DNA of 64,000 bases. It comes from Citromicrobium sp. JLT1363 (GTDB taxonomy: Bacteria; Pseudomonadota; Alphaproteobacteria; Sphingomonadales; Sphingomonadaceae). Below are positions 18,887 through 27,454 of the stretch, piece after piece. The position numbers and the translations under genes are program-made. Within the stretch, counting starts at the first letter, position 1. Every line of letters begins with the position of its first letter. Below the pieces are notes generated by a model, which worked only from the letters and a program-made list of their open reading frames with translations, was not told where the DNA came from and did no database searches. The stretch is taken from assembly GCF_000186705.1 (NCBI RefSeq), contig NZ_AEUE01000006.1:62001-126000 (forward strand). The letters run 5' to 3'.

Positions 18887-19675
18887 TCAGCGCTTCAGAA
18901 GATCGCGGGTCGCCGCCTCGATGTCCGTCTGCCGCATCAGGCTTTCCCCGACGAGGAACCCATGCGCGCCTGCCGCTTCCAGCCGGGCGCAGTCGGCCGC
19001 GCTGCCGATACCGCTTTCGGATATGATGAAGGCGCCCTCGGGCGCGAGCGGGATCAGCGCTTCGGTAGTGGCGATGTCGGTTTCGAAGCTGCGCAGGTCG
19101 CGGTTGTTGATGCCGATCAGGCGCGACTTGAGCTTGTGTGCCCGCTCCATCTCCGCCGCATCGTGGACTTCGACCAGTACGTCCATGTCGAGTTCGAGCG
19201 CCGCGGCTTCGATCTCTGCTGCCTGCTGGTCGGTAAGTGCGGCGACAATGACGAGGACGGCATCCGCTCCCATCGCGCGGGCTTCGCCGCACTGCCACGG
19301 ATCGACCATGAAATCCTTGCGCAGGGCAGGGAGGGTGCAGGCCTCTCGCGCAGCAATCAGATAGTCTGCATGGCCCTGAAAATAGGGCGCGTCGGTGAGG
19401 ACGGAAAGACAGCTAGCCCCGGCAGCGGCGTAGGCCTTCGCATGTTCGGCGGGCTGAAAATCCTCGCGGATCAATCCCTTGGAGGGCGAAGCTTTCTTGA
19501 TTTCCGCGATCAGCGCGCGGCGCCCATCCGCGTGCGTCTTGCGCAGCGCAGCCTCGAACCCGCGCGGCGGGGCCTGCGCGGTGATCCGGGGGATCAGCGC
19601 GCCAACCTCGGTTTGAGCCTGGCGCTCGGCGACCTCGTCGCGCTTGGTGGCGCAGATTTCTTCGAGTTTGTTCAA
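18887..19675 (-). CDS. trpC: indole-3-glycerol phosphate synthase
   Basis: A 262-residue TIM-barrel enzyme that closes the indole ring in tryptophan synthesis. Signatures are [38 protein letters not shown] and [12 protein letters not shown]. No ATG gives the family N-terminus. TTG at 19675 (reading as [12 protein letters not shown]) is the likely start, and the frame stays open up to 19744 through the inverted repeat at 19701-19776. It follows trpD after 122 bases and is followed by a terminator. Confidence 0.93.
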   Translation of the reverse strand: MNKLEEICATKRDEVAERQAQTEVGALIPRITAQAPPRGFEAALRKTHADGRRALIAEIKKASPSKGLIREDFQPAEHAKAYAAAGASCLSVLTDAPYFQGHADYLIAAREACTLPALRKDFMVDPWQCGEARAMGADAVLVIVAALTDQQAAEIEAAALELDMDVLVEVHDAAEMERAHKLKSRLIGINNRDLRSFETDIATTEALIPLAPEGAFIISESGIGSAADCARLEAAGAHGFLVGESLMRQTDIEAATRDLLKR

Positions 19676-19700
19676 CAGTCTAACCTCAATGTCCGTCCAC

Positions 19701-19776
19701 CCTGAGCCTGTCGAAGGGGCGCACTTTTCCTTTTCACGCCACACAAGAAGAAGGACGGTCCTTCGACAGGCTCAGG
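19701..19776. repeat. REP-like inverted repeat between trpD and trpC
   Basis: CCTGAGCCTGTCGAAGG (19701-19717) and its exact reverse complement (19760-19776) flank 42 bases. The motif, often with adjacent GGACGAGCGG as here, is a dispersed intergenic element I recall from many Sphingomonadales genomes. The transcript could fold into a 17-bp stem and affect trpC expression or mRNA stability. Confidence 0.85.
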
Positions 19777-19797
19777 ACGAGCGGTGCTTGTCGAAAA

Positions 19798-20790
19798 TCA
19801 CCTCGCCATCGCAATCCAGCGCTCGAGCAGCTGCTGTGCCCCGCCGCTGTCGATGGCCTCTGCGGCGCGCGCGGCTCCGTCTTTCCAGTCCTCGGTCTCC
19901 CCCGCCGCGATCAGCGCGGCGGCGGAGTTGAACAGCACTGCATCGCGGTAGGGGCCGGGCGTGCCCTGCAGCAGCGCGCTCAAGGCCTTGGCATTATGGG
20001 CCGGATCGCCGCCCCGGATCGCCTCGACCGGCGCGTGTTCGAGCCCCGCCATGCCTGCATCGACGCGCCGCATGACGAAGTTGTCACCGGTCACGTCCGC
20101 CATCTCGTTGCCCGCAGCGAGGCTCAATTCGTCGAGCCCTTCATCACCCGAAACGATCAGCGTCCGCTCGGACCCCAGACGCGAAGCGGCCTCGCCGTAG
20201 ATCGGCACGTAGCCGGGGCGCGCGATGCCGATCAGCTGGCGCTTCACGCCGACCGGGTTCGACAGCGGGCCCATCAGGTTGAAGATCGTCCGGCGGCCCA
20301 GCTGCTTGCGGATCGGCTGGATGCGCCGCATCGCGGGGTGGTGATTGGGCGCGAAGAGGAAGCAGATGCCGATCTCGTTCAGCGTCTTTTCCGCCGTGCG
20401 TCCGGCAGCTTCCATGTCAAGGCCCAGCACCTCCAGCGTGTCCGCCACGCCCGAGAGCGAGGAGATCGCCCGGTTGCCATGCCGCGCCACGGGCACCCCG
20501 CAGGCCGCGACCACCAGGCCCACGGCGGTCGAGACGTTGAGCGTATGGTGTCCGTCGCCGCCCGTGCCGCACACGTCGATCGCATTGTCGGGCCCGTCGA
20601 CCGGGATGTAGCGCGCCCTGAGCGCCCGCGCCGCGCCCGCAATCTCGTCGGCGGTTTCGCTGCGTTCGGTCATCGCGAGCAGGAAGCGGGCGATCTCCTG
20701 ATCGGTGGCTTCCCCGTCGAGAATCCAGCCAAAGACCTCTTCGGCCTCGGCCTCGTTCATGTGCGGAACGGCGAGCGGGAGCGATTTCAT
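19798..20790 (-). CDS. trpD: anthranilate phosphoribosyltransferase
   Basis: A 330-residue enzyme that joins anthranilate to phosphoribosyl pyrophosphate in tryptophan synthesis. The pyrophosphate-binding DVCGTGGDGHHTLNVST (about residues 75-90), RHGNRAISS, NLMGPLSNP and GDEGLDELSL are all visible. The start overlaps the trpG stop by 4 bases (ATGA), so translation is coupled. trpC is downstream beyond a REP-like repeat. Confidence 0.97.
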   Translation of the reverse strand: MKSLPLAVPHMNEAEAEEVFGWILDGEATDQEIARFLLAMTERSETADEIAGAARALRARYIPVDGPDNAIDVCGTGGDGHHTLNVSTAVGLVVAACGVPVARHGNRAISSLSGVADTLEVLGLDMEAAGRTAEKTLNEIGICFLFAPNHHPAMRRIQPIRKQLGRRTIFNLMGPLSNPVGVKRQLIGIARPGYVPIYGEAASRLGSERTLIVSGDEGLDELSLAAGNEMADVTGDNFVMRRVDAGMAGLEHAPVEAIRGGDPAHNAKALSALLQGTPGPYRDAVLFNSAAALIAAGETEDWKDGAARAAEAIDSGGAQQLLERWIAMAR

Positions 20791-21392
20791 GCCGCCTGCC
20801 TTTCGCGCGCTTCGATCCCGCAGATTTCGAGGAAATTGGCGAGCAGATCGTGCCCGTGCTGGGTCGCGATGCTTTCCGGATGGAACTGGACGCCGTGGAT
20901 CGGCAGTTCGGCGTGGCGGAAGCCCATCACGCTGGTGCCGTCGAGCCCGGGCGTCTCGCTGGTCGCATTGACCACCAGCACCTCGGGAATGTCCTCGACC
21001 ACCAGCGAGTGATAGCGGGTGGCATCGAAGGGGCTGGGGAGCCCGGCGAATACGCCGCTGCCGTCATGCGTTACCGCGCTGGTCTTGCCGTGCATCAGCC
21101 CGCCCTGCACGACGCGCCCGCCGAAATGCTGCCCGATCGCCTGATGGCCAAGGCACACGCCCAGCAGCGGCAGCTGCGCATCGGCGCAGGCGGCCACGGT
21201 GTCGAGCGTAATCCCTGCCTCGTTGGGCGTGCGCGGGCCGGGCGACAGGAGAATACCCTTCGCCCCGCTCGCCACCGCCTCGCGCGCGGTCAGCGCGTCG
21301 TTGCGCTCCACGCGCACCTCGGCCCCCAGCTCCATCAGGTAATGGACCAGGTTGAAGGTGAAGCTGTCGTAATTGTCGATGACGAGGATCAT
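20787..21392 (-). CDS. trpG: anthranilate synthase component II (glutamine amidotransferase)
   Basis: A 201-residue class I glutamine amidotransferase that supplies ammonia to TrpE. The catalytic Cys is in GVCLGHQAIGQ and the His-Glu pair in VQFHPESI. LVIDNYDSFTFNLV at the N-terminus and LLSPGPRTPNEAG are family signatures. It may also serve para-aminobenzoate synthesis, since no separate pabA is in the window. The upstream YcxB-like gene ends 9 bases before the start. Confidence 0.96.
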   Translation of the reverse strand: MILVIDNYDSFTFNLVHYLMELGAEVRVERNDALTAREAVASGAKGILLSPGPRTPNEAGITLDTVAACADAQLPLLGVCLGHQAIGQHFGGRVVQGGLMHGKTSAVTHDGSGVFAGLPSPFDATRYHSLVVEDIPEVLVVNATSETPGLDGTSVMGFRHAELPIHGVQFHPESIATQHGHDLLANFLEICGIEARERQAA

Positions 21393-21401
21393 GTCCGGTC
21401 C

Positions 21402-21929
21402 CTAAACCTTCTTCACACCCGCACCGTCCAACTGGCTTCTTAACGCGTCGATTTGCTCGCGACTTACCTGGGATTTCGGTACAAAGTGGGCGTAAGTGCT
21501 TGTCCGGTAGAGTAATATGAAACGCTCGTTCTCTGCCCACTTAACCCATCGGTTCCATGCGAGTGCCAACGTCGACGTGCAATCAGCAATTTTCAATTCG
21601 GTGTCGTCAAATGAGAACTCGACGCTTTCTCCGTCGAGCATGAGCTGGGCGTACGCCTTTCGGACGCTCCGAGGCACACACCAGAGCCAGTAAAGGGAGG
21701 TCAGGAAAAGGCATCCGACTGCAATCGCGATTCCGACCAATGCGGAGGTAACGAAAGAGAAAATCGAGTGCTCATCGACGCCAAATTCTATGATGGCGGT
21801 CATGAGGATCGCCACCAAGGCAATGTACCGAATTGCCCCCTTCCACATCCATCGCTTGCGAACAGTGAACCAGCTCGCAGCTAGCATCTCGGCGTAGTTG
21901 TATTGGAACGTGAACTTGCGCTCGCTCAT
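21402..21929 (-). CDS. YcxB-like membrane protein inserted in the trp gene block
   Basis: A 175-residue protein with two membrane helices (about residues 25-45 and 55-80) and a C-terminal domain. FSFDDTELKI, then AWNRWVKWAENERFILLY and VPKSQ, is the layout of YcxB-like C-terminal domains. The function is unknown. Base composition differs from the neighbours: sampled 60-base lines are near 50% G+C, while flanking genes are clearly higher, suggesting recent acquisition. The start overlaps the pip stop by 4 bases, and trpG starts 9 bases after its stop. It is therefore fully embedded in the operon-like run. It has no obvious link to tryptophan. Confidence 0.8.
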   Translation of the reverse strand: MSERKFTFQYNYAEMLAASWFTVRKRWMWKGAIRYIALVAILMTAIIEFGVDEHSIFSFVTSALVGIAIAVGCLFLTSLYWLWCVPRSVRKAYAQLMLDGESVEFSFDDTELKIADCTSTLALAWNRWVKWAENERFILLYRTSTYAHFVPKSQVSREQIDALRSQLDGAGVKKV

Positions 21930-22879
21930 GCGCCCGCCAACTTGTCCGTAGCCCTCACCAGACCGTCGATAATGCCGGTCTCGCTGGCGGAGTGGCCCGC
22001 ATCGTGGACGATCCACAGCTCGACCTCGGGCCAGGCCTTCTTCAGCTCCCATGCGGAGGTCGGCGGGGTGCAGATGTCGTGGCGGCCCTGCACGATGATG
22101 CCGGGGATGCCCTGCAATTTGCCGACGTCGCGCAGCAGCTGGTTCTCTTCCAGCCAGAATTTCTCGCGGAAAAAGCGGGCGGAGATGCGGGCCATGGGCA
22201 GGGCCTTCGCCGCATCGGCGTAATCCTCGACCAGTTCGGGCTTGGGCAGCAGCGTGGCGACCTGGCCTTCCCACACGGACCATGCGCGCGCCGCCTCCAG
22301 CCGCGTTGCGTCGTCGTCGGCGGTGAGCTTGCGATAGAACGCATCGATCAGCTCATCACGCTCGTTCTCGGGAATGACCGAGACGAAATCGTCCCACGCC
22401 TCGGCCATGATCTCGCTCGCGCCGTAGCTGTACAGCCAGTCGAGCTCCTTCTGGCGGGCGAGGAACACGCCGCGCAGCACCAGCTCGGTGGTCCGCTCGG
22501 GGTAGGCCTGCGCGTAGGCGAGCGAGAGCGTGGCGCCCCAGCTGCCGCCGAATACCTGCCATGCCTCGTGCCCGCACATCTGGCGCAGCCGCTCGATATC
22601 CTCGACGATCCGCCAGGTGTCGTTGTATTCCAGCTCCGCGAAAGGCGTGGACTTGCCGCAGCCACGCTGGTCGAACAGCAGGACGTCGTACTTTTCCGGG
22701 TTCCACTGGCGGCGATGCGCCGGACCCATGCCGCCGCCCGGCCCCCCGTGCAGGAACACCGCAGGCTTCGCGCCCGGCGTGCCGACCCGCTCGTAATAGA
22801 GCGAGTGCCCTTCGCCGACATCGAACATGCCGGTCTCGTAAGGTTCGATTTCGGGGTAGAGGGTGCGTTCGTATTCCAT
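21926..22879 (-). CDS. pip: proline iminopeptidase
   Basis: A 317-residue alpha/beta hydrolase of peptidase family S33 that removes N-terminal proline from peptides. FLHGGPGGGMG is the oxyanion region. DQRGCGKS follows, the nucleophile Ser is in GGSWGATLSLAYA, and the late Asp and His are in GRHDICTP and DAGHSASE. ATG at 22879 has AAGGA six bases upstream. ATG at 22885 is also in frame and would overlap the upstream stop as ATGA. It is coupled to the YcxB-like gene downstream. Confidence 0.94.
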   Translation of the reverse strand: MEYERTLYPEIEPYETGMFDVGEGHSLYYERVGTPGAKPAVFLHGGPGGGMGPAHRRQWNPEKYDVLLFDQRGCGKSTPFAELEYNDTWRIVEDIERLRQMCGHEAWQVFGGSWGATLSLAYAQAYPERTTELVLRGVFLARQKELDWLYSYGASEIMAEAWDDFVSVIPENERDELIDAFYRKLTADDDATRLEAARAWSVWEGQVATLLPKPELVEDYADAAKALPMARISARFFREKFWLEENQLLRDVGKLQGIPGIIVQGRHDICTPPTSAWELKKAWPEVELWIVHDAGHSASETGIIDGLVRATDKLAGA

Positions 22880-22881
22880 GT

Positions 22882-23751
22882 TCATTCCTTGGCTTCGACG
22901 ACCACCAGCGGGCCGAGGTCGGCGCGTGTGTCCATCCGTCCGCGTGCAGGGTCCCACAGGCTGGATACGCTGCCGTCGAGATAGAGCGCGTTGGGCGTTC
23001 CCGCCACGTCGCGGAAGAAGCGCGCGAACTGGCCGAAGCTGACCGGGCGGGCGGTGATCGCGAAATGCGCCTTGCCGTCCTTGTCCACGCCCACCCCGTT
23101 GCGGATGCGCTTCGACGGGCCGTCTTCCGAAATCCTGGGATGGATCGAACCGTCGATCACCAGCATCGGGCCGCTCTGCGTGCCGAAATCGGGCCGGTCG
23201 CCCACGGTGCTGTAGAAGTCTTCGGTCGTCTTGATCCGCCACGTGCCGCCGGTGCCGTAGAACACGCCGTTGGGCTTGAGATGGAAATTTCCCGAGCCTT
23301 CGTTGCGGTTGAGTTCCTGCAGACGCTCGCGGTCCTCGACGTAATAGCCGATCGGCTTGCCTTCGCCATCGTACATTCCGGCATTCATCGCAAAGGCCAC
23401 ACGCGGGGCATCCTCGCCCCTTGCGGCGGATAGCTTCGCCAGGCTGCGATAAGGCGGGGAGCCGAGCACCATGCGCACGCGATGCTCCGCCGGGTCGGCG
23501 ACGCAATGGGTGAACACCACGTCTTCGAACCGGACGGGCTCGCACGCCGAATCCTCGGGGTTGGCGGTTTCGCTGGGCGTTGGGGTCGGGCTGGGGGAGG
23601 GCGCGGCCTTTTTCTCCCCCGCACTTGCGATCTCGACGCCCTTTTCGCCGCTTATATCGGTGCGGATCACCGGTTCGCCGGGCTGCGACTGGTCGCAGGC
23701 CGCCAGCGAGACGAGGCAGAGCGCGAGGAGAGAGGCAGAACGAAAGCTCAT
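22882..23751 (-). CDS. phosphodiester glycosidase (NAGPA/DUF2233) family lipoprotein
   Basis: A 289-residue exported protein. The N-terminus MSFRSASLLALCLVSLAAC is a lipoprotein signal with a lipobox ending at Cys19. A low-complexity Pro/Ser/Thr/Glu linker (about residues 48-65) precedes the catalytic-type domain, with MNAGMYDGEGKPIGYYVEDR, NGVFYGTG, SGPMLVIDG and LYLDGSVSSLWDP. These motifs mark the DUF2233/NAGPA fold, whose members cleave or bind sugar phosphodiester links. The real substrate is unknown. It overlaps trpE upstream by 4 bases and abuts pip downstream. Confidence 0.88.
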   Translation of the reverse strand: MSFRSASLLALCLVSLAACDQSQPGEPVIRTDISGEKGVEIASAGEKKAAPSPSPTPTPSETANPEDSACEPVRFEDVVFTHCVADPAEHRVRMVLGSPPYRSLAKLSAARGEDAPRVAFAMNAGMYDGEGKPIGYYVEDRERLQELNRNEGSGNFHLKPNGVFYGTGGTWRIKTTEDFYSTVGDRPDFGTQSGPMLVIDGSIHPRISEDGPSKRIRNGVGVDKDGKAHFAITARPVSFGQFARFFRDVAGTPNALYLDGSVSSLWDPARGRMDTRADLGPLVVVEAKE

Positions 23752-25265
23752 TGGCCGAACCCCGCTTCGCCTGCCACCCGCACGGCTTCGCGCGCGGCGG
23801 CCAGCAGAGCGCCCGCCTTGGCCTCGCACTCGCGTTGTTCGGAGGCCGGATCGCTGTCCGCGACGATGCCGGCCCCGGCGGTAACGTGCAGCGTGCCGTC
23901 CTTCACCAGGCCGGTGCGCAACACGATGCACGAATCGAAGCTGCCATCGGGCGCGAAATAGCCCACGCCGCCAGCGTAGGGGCCGCGCTTCTCGCTCTCC
24001 AGTTCGGCGATGATCTCGCACGCGCGCAGTTTGGGCGCGCCGCTGACCGTGCCTGCGGGAAAACCTGCGAACAGCGCGTCGAGCGCGTCCTTGCCCTTGG
24101 CGAGCCTGCCGGTGACGTTGCTGACGATGTGCATGACGTGGCTATAGCGCTCCACCATGAAGCTGTCCGTCACTTCCACGCTTCCTGCCTGCGCAACCCG
24201 CCCCACATCGTTGCGCCCCAGATCGAGCAGCATCAGATGCTCGGCACGCTCCTTGGGATCGGCTAGCAGTTCGCGCTCGGCAGCGCGGTCGGCTTCGGGG
24301 GTGGCCCCGCGTGGCCGCGTGCCTGCGATGGGGCGGACGGTGACTTCCTCGTTCCGCAGCCGCACCAGGATCTCCGGGCTCGATCCCACGATCCCGACAT
24401 CGGGCAGATCGAGGAGGTAGAGGAAGGGCGAGGGGTTCACTCTGCGCAGCGCGCGATAGAGCGCCATCGCGGAATGCGGGAAGGGTGTGGTGAACCGTTG
24501 GGCGAGGACGACCTGAAAGATGTCGCCTGCCACGATGTAGTCCTGCGCTCGCGCCACGCGCGCGGCGTAATCCTCGGGCGCCACGGTGGGCTGCAGATCC
24601 ATGTCGTCAGGGTCGGGCGCGGGCGCTGCCTCGTCGTCCCGGCCGTGCGGCAAGGGCTGCGAGAGGCGGCGCAGCGCTTCTTCGATACGCTCGCCCGCAG
24701 TGTCGATCGCCTGCTCGGGCTGCGTCTCGGAAGGCCAGACCGGCGCGATGAGGAAGACCTCGTCGGTCAGCGCGTCGAATACCAGCAGCAGGCCGGGGCG
24801 GGTGAACACCATGTCCGGCAGGTCGAGCGGGTCCTCGCTTGCGCGGGGCAGCCGTTCGACCAGCGCGATGGTCTCGTAGCCGAAATAGCCGACCAGCAGG
24901 GCAAGGGCGGGCGGCAACCCTTCGGGCGTGGGCATCGCGCTTTCGGCAAGCACCGCGCGCAGCGCGGAAAGAGCGTCACCATCGGTTTGCACGAAGGCTT
25001 GCCGATCCGTGCGCCAGTCGCGGTTGATCTGCGCGCCATCGCCTTCGGCGCGGAGCACCAGATCGGGGTCCAGGCCCAGCAGGCTGTAACGCGCGCGCGC
25101 TTCCCCGCCCTCGACCGATTCGAGCAGGAAGTCGCCGCGCTTGTCTTCCATCAGCGCGAGGGCCGCGCCCACCGGGGTCAGCGTATCGGCGATGGCCCGT
25201 TGCCAGACCAGCGCGGGAAGCCCCTGCGACAGCCGTTCGCGTGCTGCGTCGCGATTGCGCAGCAC
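23748..25265 (-). CDS. trpE: anthranilate synthase component I
   Basis: A 505-residue chorismate-using enzyme, the first committed step of tryptophan synthesis. Signatures are FLLESVEGGEARARYSLLG at the N-terminal regulatory domain and, later, PSPFLYLLD, GSSPEILVR, RPIAGTRPRG, LLDLGRNDVGRV and GTVSGAPKLRACEII. The tryptophan-feedback element LLES is present. The start is GTG at 25265, two bases after the ppiD stop. trpG is not adjacent; three other genes intervene on the same strand. Confidence 0.96.
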   Translation of the reverse strand: MLRNRDAARERLSQGLPALVWQRAIADTLTPVGAALALMEDKRGDFLLESVEGGEARARYSLLGLDPDLVLRAEGDGAQINRDWRTDRQAFVQTDGDALSALRAVLAESAMPTPEGLPPALALLVGYFGYETIALVERLPRASEDPLDLPDMVFTRPGLLLVFDALTDEVFLIAPVWPSETQPEQAIDTAGERIEEALRRLSQPLPHGRDDEAAPAPDPDDMDLQPTVAPEDYAARVARAQDYIVAGDIFQVVLAQRFTTPFPHSAMALYRALRRVNPSPFLYLLDLPDVGIVGSSPEILVRLRNEEVTVRPIAGTRPRGATPEADRAAERELLADPKERAEHLMLLDLGRNDVGRVAQAGSVEVTDSFMVERYSHVMHIVSNVTGRLAKGKDALDALFAGFPAGTVSGAPKLRACEIIAELESEKRGPYAGGVGYFAPDGSFDSCIVLRTGLVKDGTLHVTAGAGIVADSDPASEQRECEAKAGALLAAAREAVRVAGEAGFGQ

Positions 25266-25267
25266 GC

Positions 25268-27202
25268 CTAGTTCGTCGCGCCGGTCATCTCGCGCCGCAG
25301 CGATGCGACCGCATCGTCGTTGCGCTCGACCTTCACGTCGCTGCGGATCGCGACGCGCAGCTGGTCGCCATATTCGCGGCTGAGAACTTCGCCATAGCCC
25401 GAGCGGGCCTCTGCGATCAGGGGATCGTCATTCTCGATATCGCCCTGGGTGATCTCGTCCAGCGAGACGATGAAGAAACCGCCATCGTTGGGCACGGCAA
25501 GGCGCTTGGCAGTGCCTTCGGTCATGGCGAAGAACAGGGCGAGCGGCGGGTTGGGGCGCTGCTGCTGCATCAGTTCCTCGCGCGTGATCGAGAGCGGTTG
25601 GGGCGGCGGCAGGCGCGTTTCCTCCGCGCGGACGGCGGCGGCCAGTGTGCTGCCTTCGTCGACGCGCTTCAGAATGCGTTCGGCCGCGGCCTTTGCCGCC
25701 TTCGCACCCTCGGCAAGCTTCCAGCGGGCCACGGCGTCCTCGCGGATTTCAGACAGCGGGGGCGCGGCCGAGCGCGTGATCGATGCCGCTTCGAACAGGA
25801 CGAAGGTCTCGCCCGTCTCGACCTCGGCGATCTGGGGCTGGCCTTCTTCCATCTGGAACGCGGTGGCCACCAGCGGCTGAACAAGCTCCGGTGCGGTTTC
25901 GCCCTGTTCGCCGAAAACGGCGCCGGACGCGGTAAGCGGACGGGTCGTTTCGACCTCCAGATCGAGCGCCTCGGCCACTTCGCGGAAGGATTCGCCGCTG
26001 CTCACCCGCTGCTCGATTTCGGACGCGAGTTCGTTCAGCGCACGGCGCTGCTTCTCGTTGCGCAGGGCCTCCGCGATCTCGGGCCGTGCTTCCTGCAGCG
26101 AACGCGCGGGAATTGCTGTGACATCGTCGATCCGCACGACGTGGAAGCCCAGCGGGCTGCGCGCGATCTCGGCCACATCGCCCTCGTCCGCACCGAATAC
26201 GGCATTTGCGACGGCGGCATTCGCGCTCTGGGCGTAATCTTCCTTCACGATCGGGCCGATCTCGCTGGCTTCGAGCCCGGCTTCGGACGCCACCGCGTCG
26301 ATCGAGGCGCCGCCCTGGATGCGCTCCCGGAAGCTCTCCGCCGCCTGGCGCGTCGGTACGATCACCTGGGTGAAGGTGCGTTCTTCGCTCGCACGGTAGA
26401 GTTCGGCGTTCTGTTCGTAGCGCTGGCGGATTTCGGCGTCGGTTGGCTGGGTCCGTTCGTCCAGCGCATCGGCGCCGAACGTGGCGTAACGGATGCGGCG
26501 GCGTTCGGGCCGGATGAAATCCGAACGGTTTTCGCGGTAGAATGTCTCCAGCTGTTCGTCGCTCGGCTCGTTCTCCGGCACGAACAGTTCGGAGGGCAGG
26601 ATCGCGACCGAACCATCACGGCTCTCACGCAGCTGCGCGGCGTAGCGGCGCACGATGCTGTCGGGGAACTTGGCGCCGAAAACAGCGGGAATCAGAACCT
26701 GCCGCGCAATCAGCCCATCGCTGAGGTCCTCGCGCACGATCTGGTCGGTCAGTCCCTGGCTGCGCAGCGCCTGCTGGTACAGGTCCTGGCTGAAATTGCC
26801 GTCCGCGCCCCGGAATGCGGGCAGCTGCATGATCTCGCTGTTGATAAGGTTCTCGCCCGCGCGCAGGCCCACCAGGCGCCCGAATTCGGAGACCGCGACG
26901 CGGTCCAGCAGCGTGTCGAGCACCTGGGTCAGACCGCCATCCTCGATGAACTGTTCCATCGACAGCGTCGGCTCGTTCGCCTGCACCTGGCGCAGCGCAT
27001 TGTCGGTCGACTGGCGCAGATCCGCGGTGGTGACTTCCTCGTCGCCCACGACTGCCACGTTGTTGGTGCCCGAAAGGCCGCCGAAGGTGCCGGTGGTGGA
27101 AACGTCGGCACTGGCGAAGGCGAGCGCGATCAGGACCAGAAAGCCGATCGTCAGCGCGAGGCCCAGCTTCGACTGGAAGAAGGAACGAAAGAAGTTTATC
27201 AT
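25268..27202 (-). CDS. ppiD: SurA-N/PpiD-type peptidyl-prolyl isomerase
   Basis: A 644-residue inner-membrane-anchored periplasmic foldase. One membrane helix lies at about residues 13-33, then a SurA-N-like chaperone region (VVGDEEVTTADLRQ). A parvulin domain comes near residues 265-355 (TFTQVIVPT, IARSPLGFHVVRIDDV), followed by a second helical region. PpiD proteins help outer-membrane and exported proteins leave the Sec channel. In many alphaproteobacteria the gene lies between tpiA and trpE, as here. It diverges from tpiA. Confidence 0.92.
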   Translation of the reverse strand: MINFFRSFFQSKLGLALTIGFLVLIALAFASADVSTTGTFGGLSGTNNVAVVGDEEVTTADLRQSTDNALRQVQANEPTLSMEQFIEDGGLTQVLDTLLDRVAVSEFGRLVGLRAGENLINSEIMQLPAFRGADGNFSQDLYQQALRSQGLTDQIVREDLSDGLIARQVLIPAVFGAKFPDSIVRRYAAQLRESRDGSVAILPSELFVPENEPSDEQLETFYRENRSDFIRPERRRIRYATFGADALDERTQPTDAEIRQRYEQNAELYRASEERTFTQVIVPTRQAAESFRERIQGGASIDAVASEAGLEASEIGPIVKEDYAQSANAAVANAVFGADEGDVAEIARSPLGFHVVRIDDVTAIPARSLQEARPEIAEALRNEKQRRALNELASEIEQRVSSGESFREVAEALDLEVETTRPLTASGAVFGEQGETAPELVQPLVATAFQMEEGQPQIAEVETGETFVLFEAASITRSAAPPLSEIREDAVARWKLAEGAKAAKAAAERILKRVDEGSTLAAAVRAEETRLPPPQPLSITREELMQQQRPNPPLALFFAMTEGTAKRLAVPNDGGFFIVSLDEITQGDIENDDPLIAEARSGYGEVLSREYGDQLRVAIRSDVKVERNDDAVASLRREMTGATN

Positions 27203-27280
27203 CAGCGGGCTAGCCTTGGCCTGGGGGGCATTACTTAGGGCAGGGGTGGCGCACGCAAGGGCGCAATCCCATGCGTCTCA

Positions 27281-27314
27281 GCGGCGATCCTTAGTTCGCT
27301 CGGCGGATCGCCGC
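27281..27314. repeat. 10-bp perfect inverted repeat between ppiD and tpiA
   Basis: GCGGCGATCC (27281-27290) and GGATCGCCGC (27305-27314) are exact reverse complements around a 14-base loop. It lies in the 252-base divergent promoter region, so an operator or leader hairpin is possible. Confidence 0.6.
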
Positions 27315-27454
27315 AAGGCGTACCACGAGGGGACGGCAAAGGGGTCACAAGGGGTTTTGACTGTGCCTCGGACCTCGGCTACCGCCCCCGGTCTGCGCTC
27401 GGGCGACAGGCCCGTGCGATCAATCATTTCTACAATAGCAGGACACTCAGGGAA

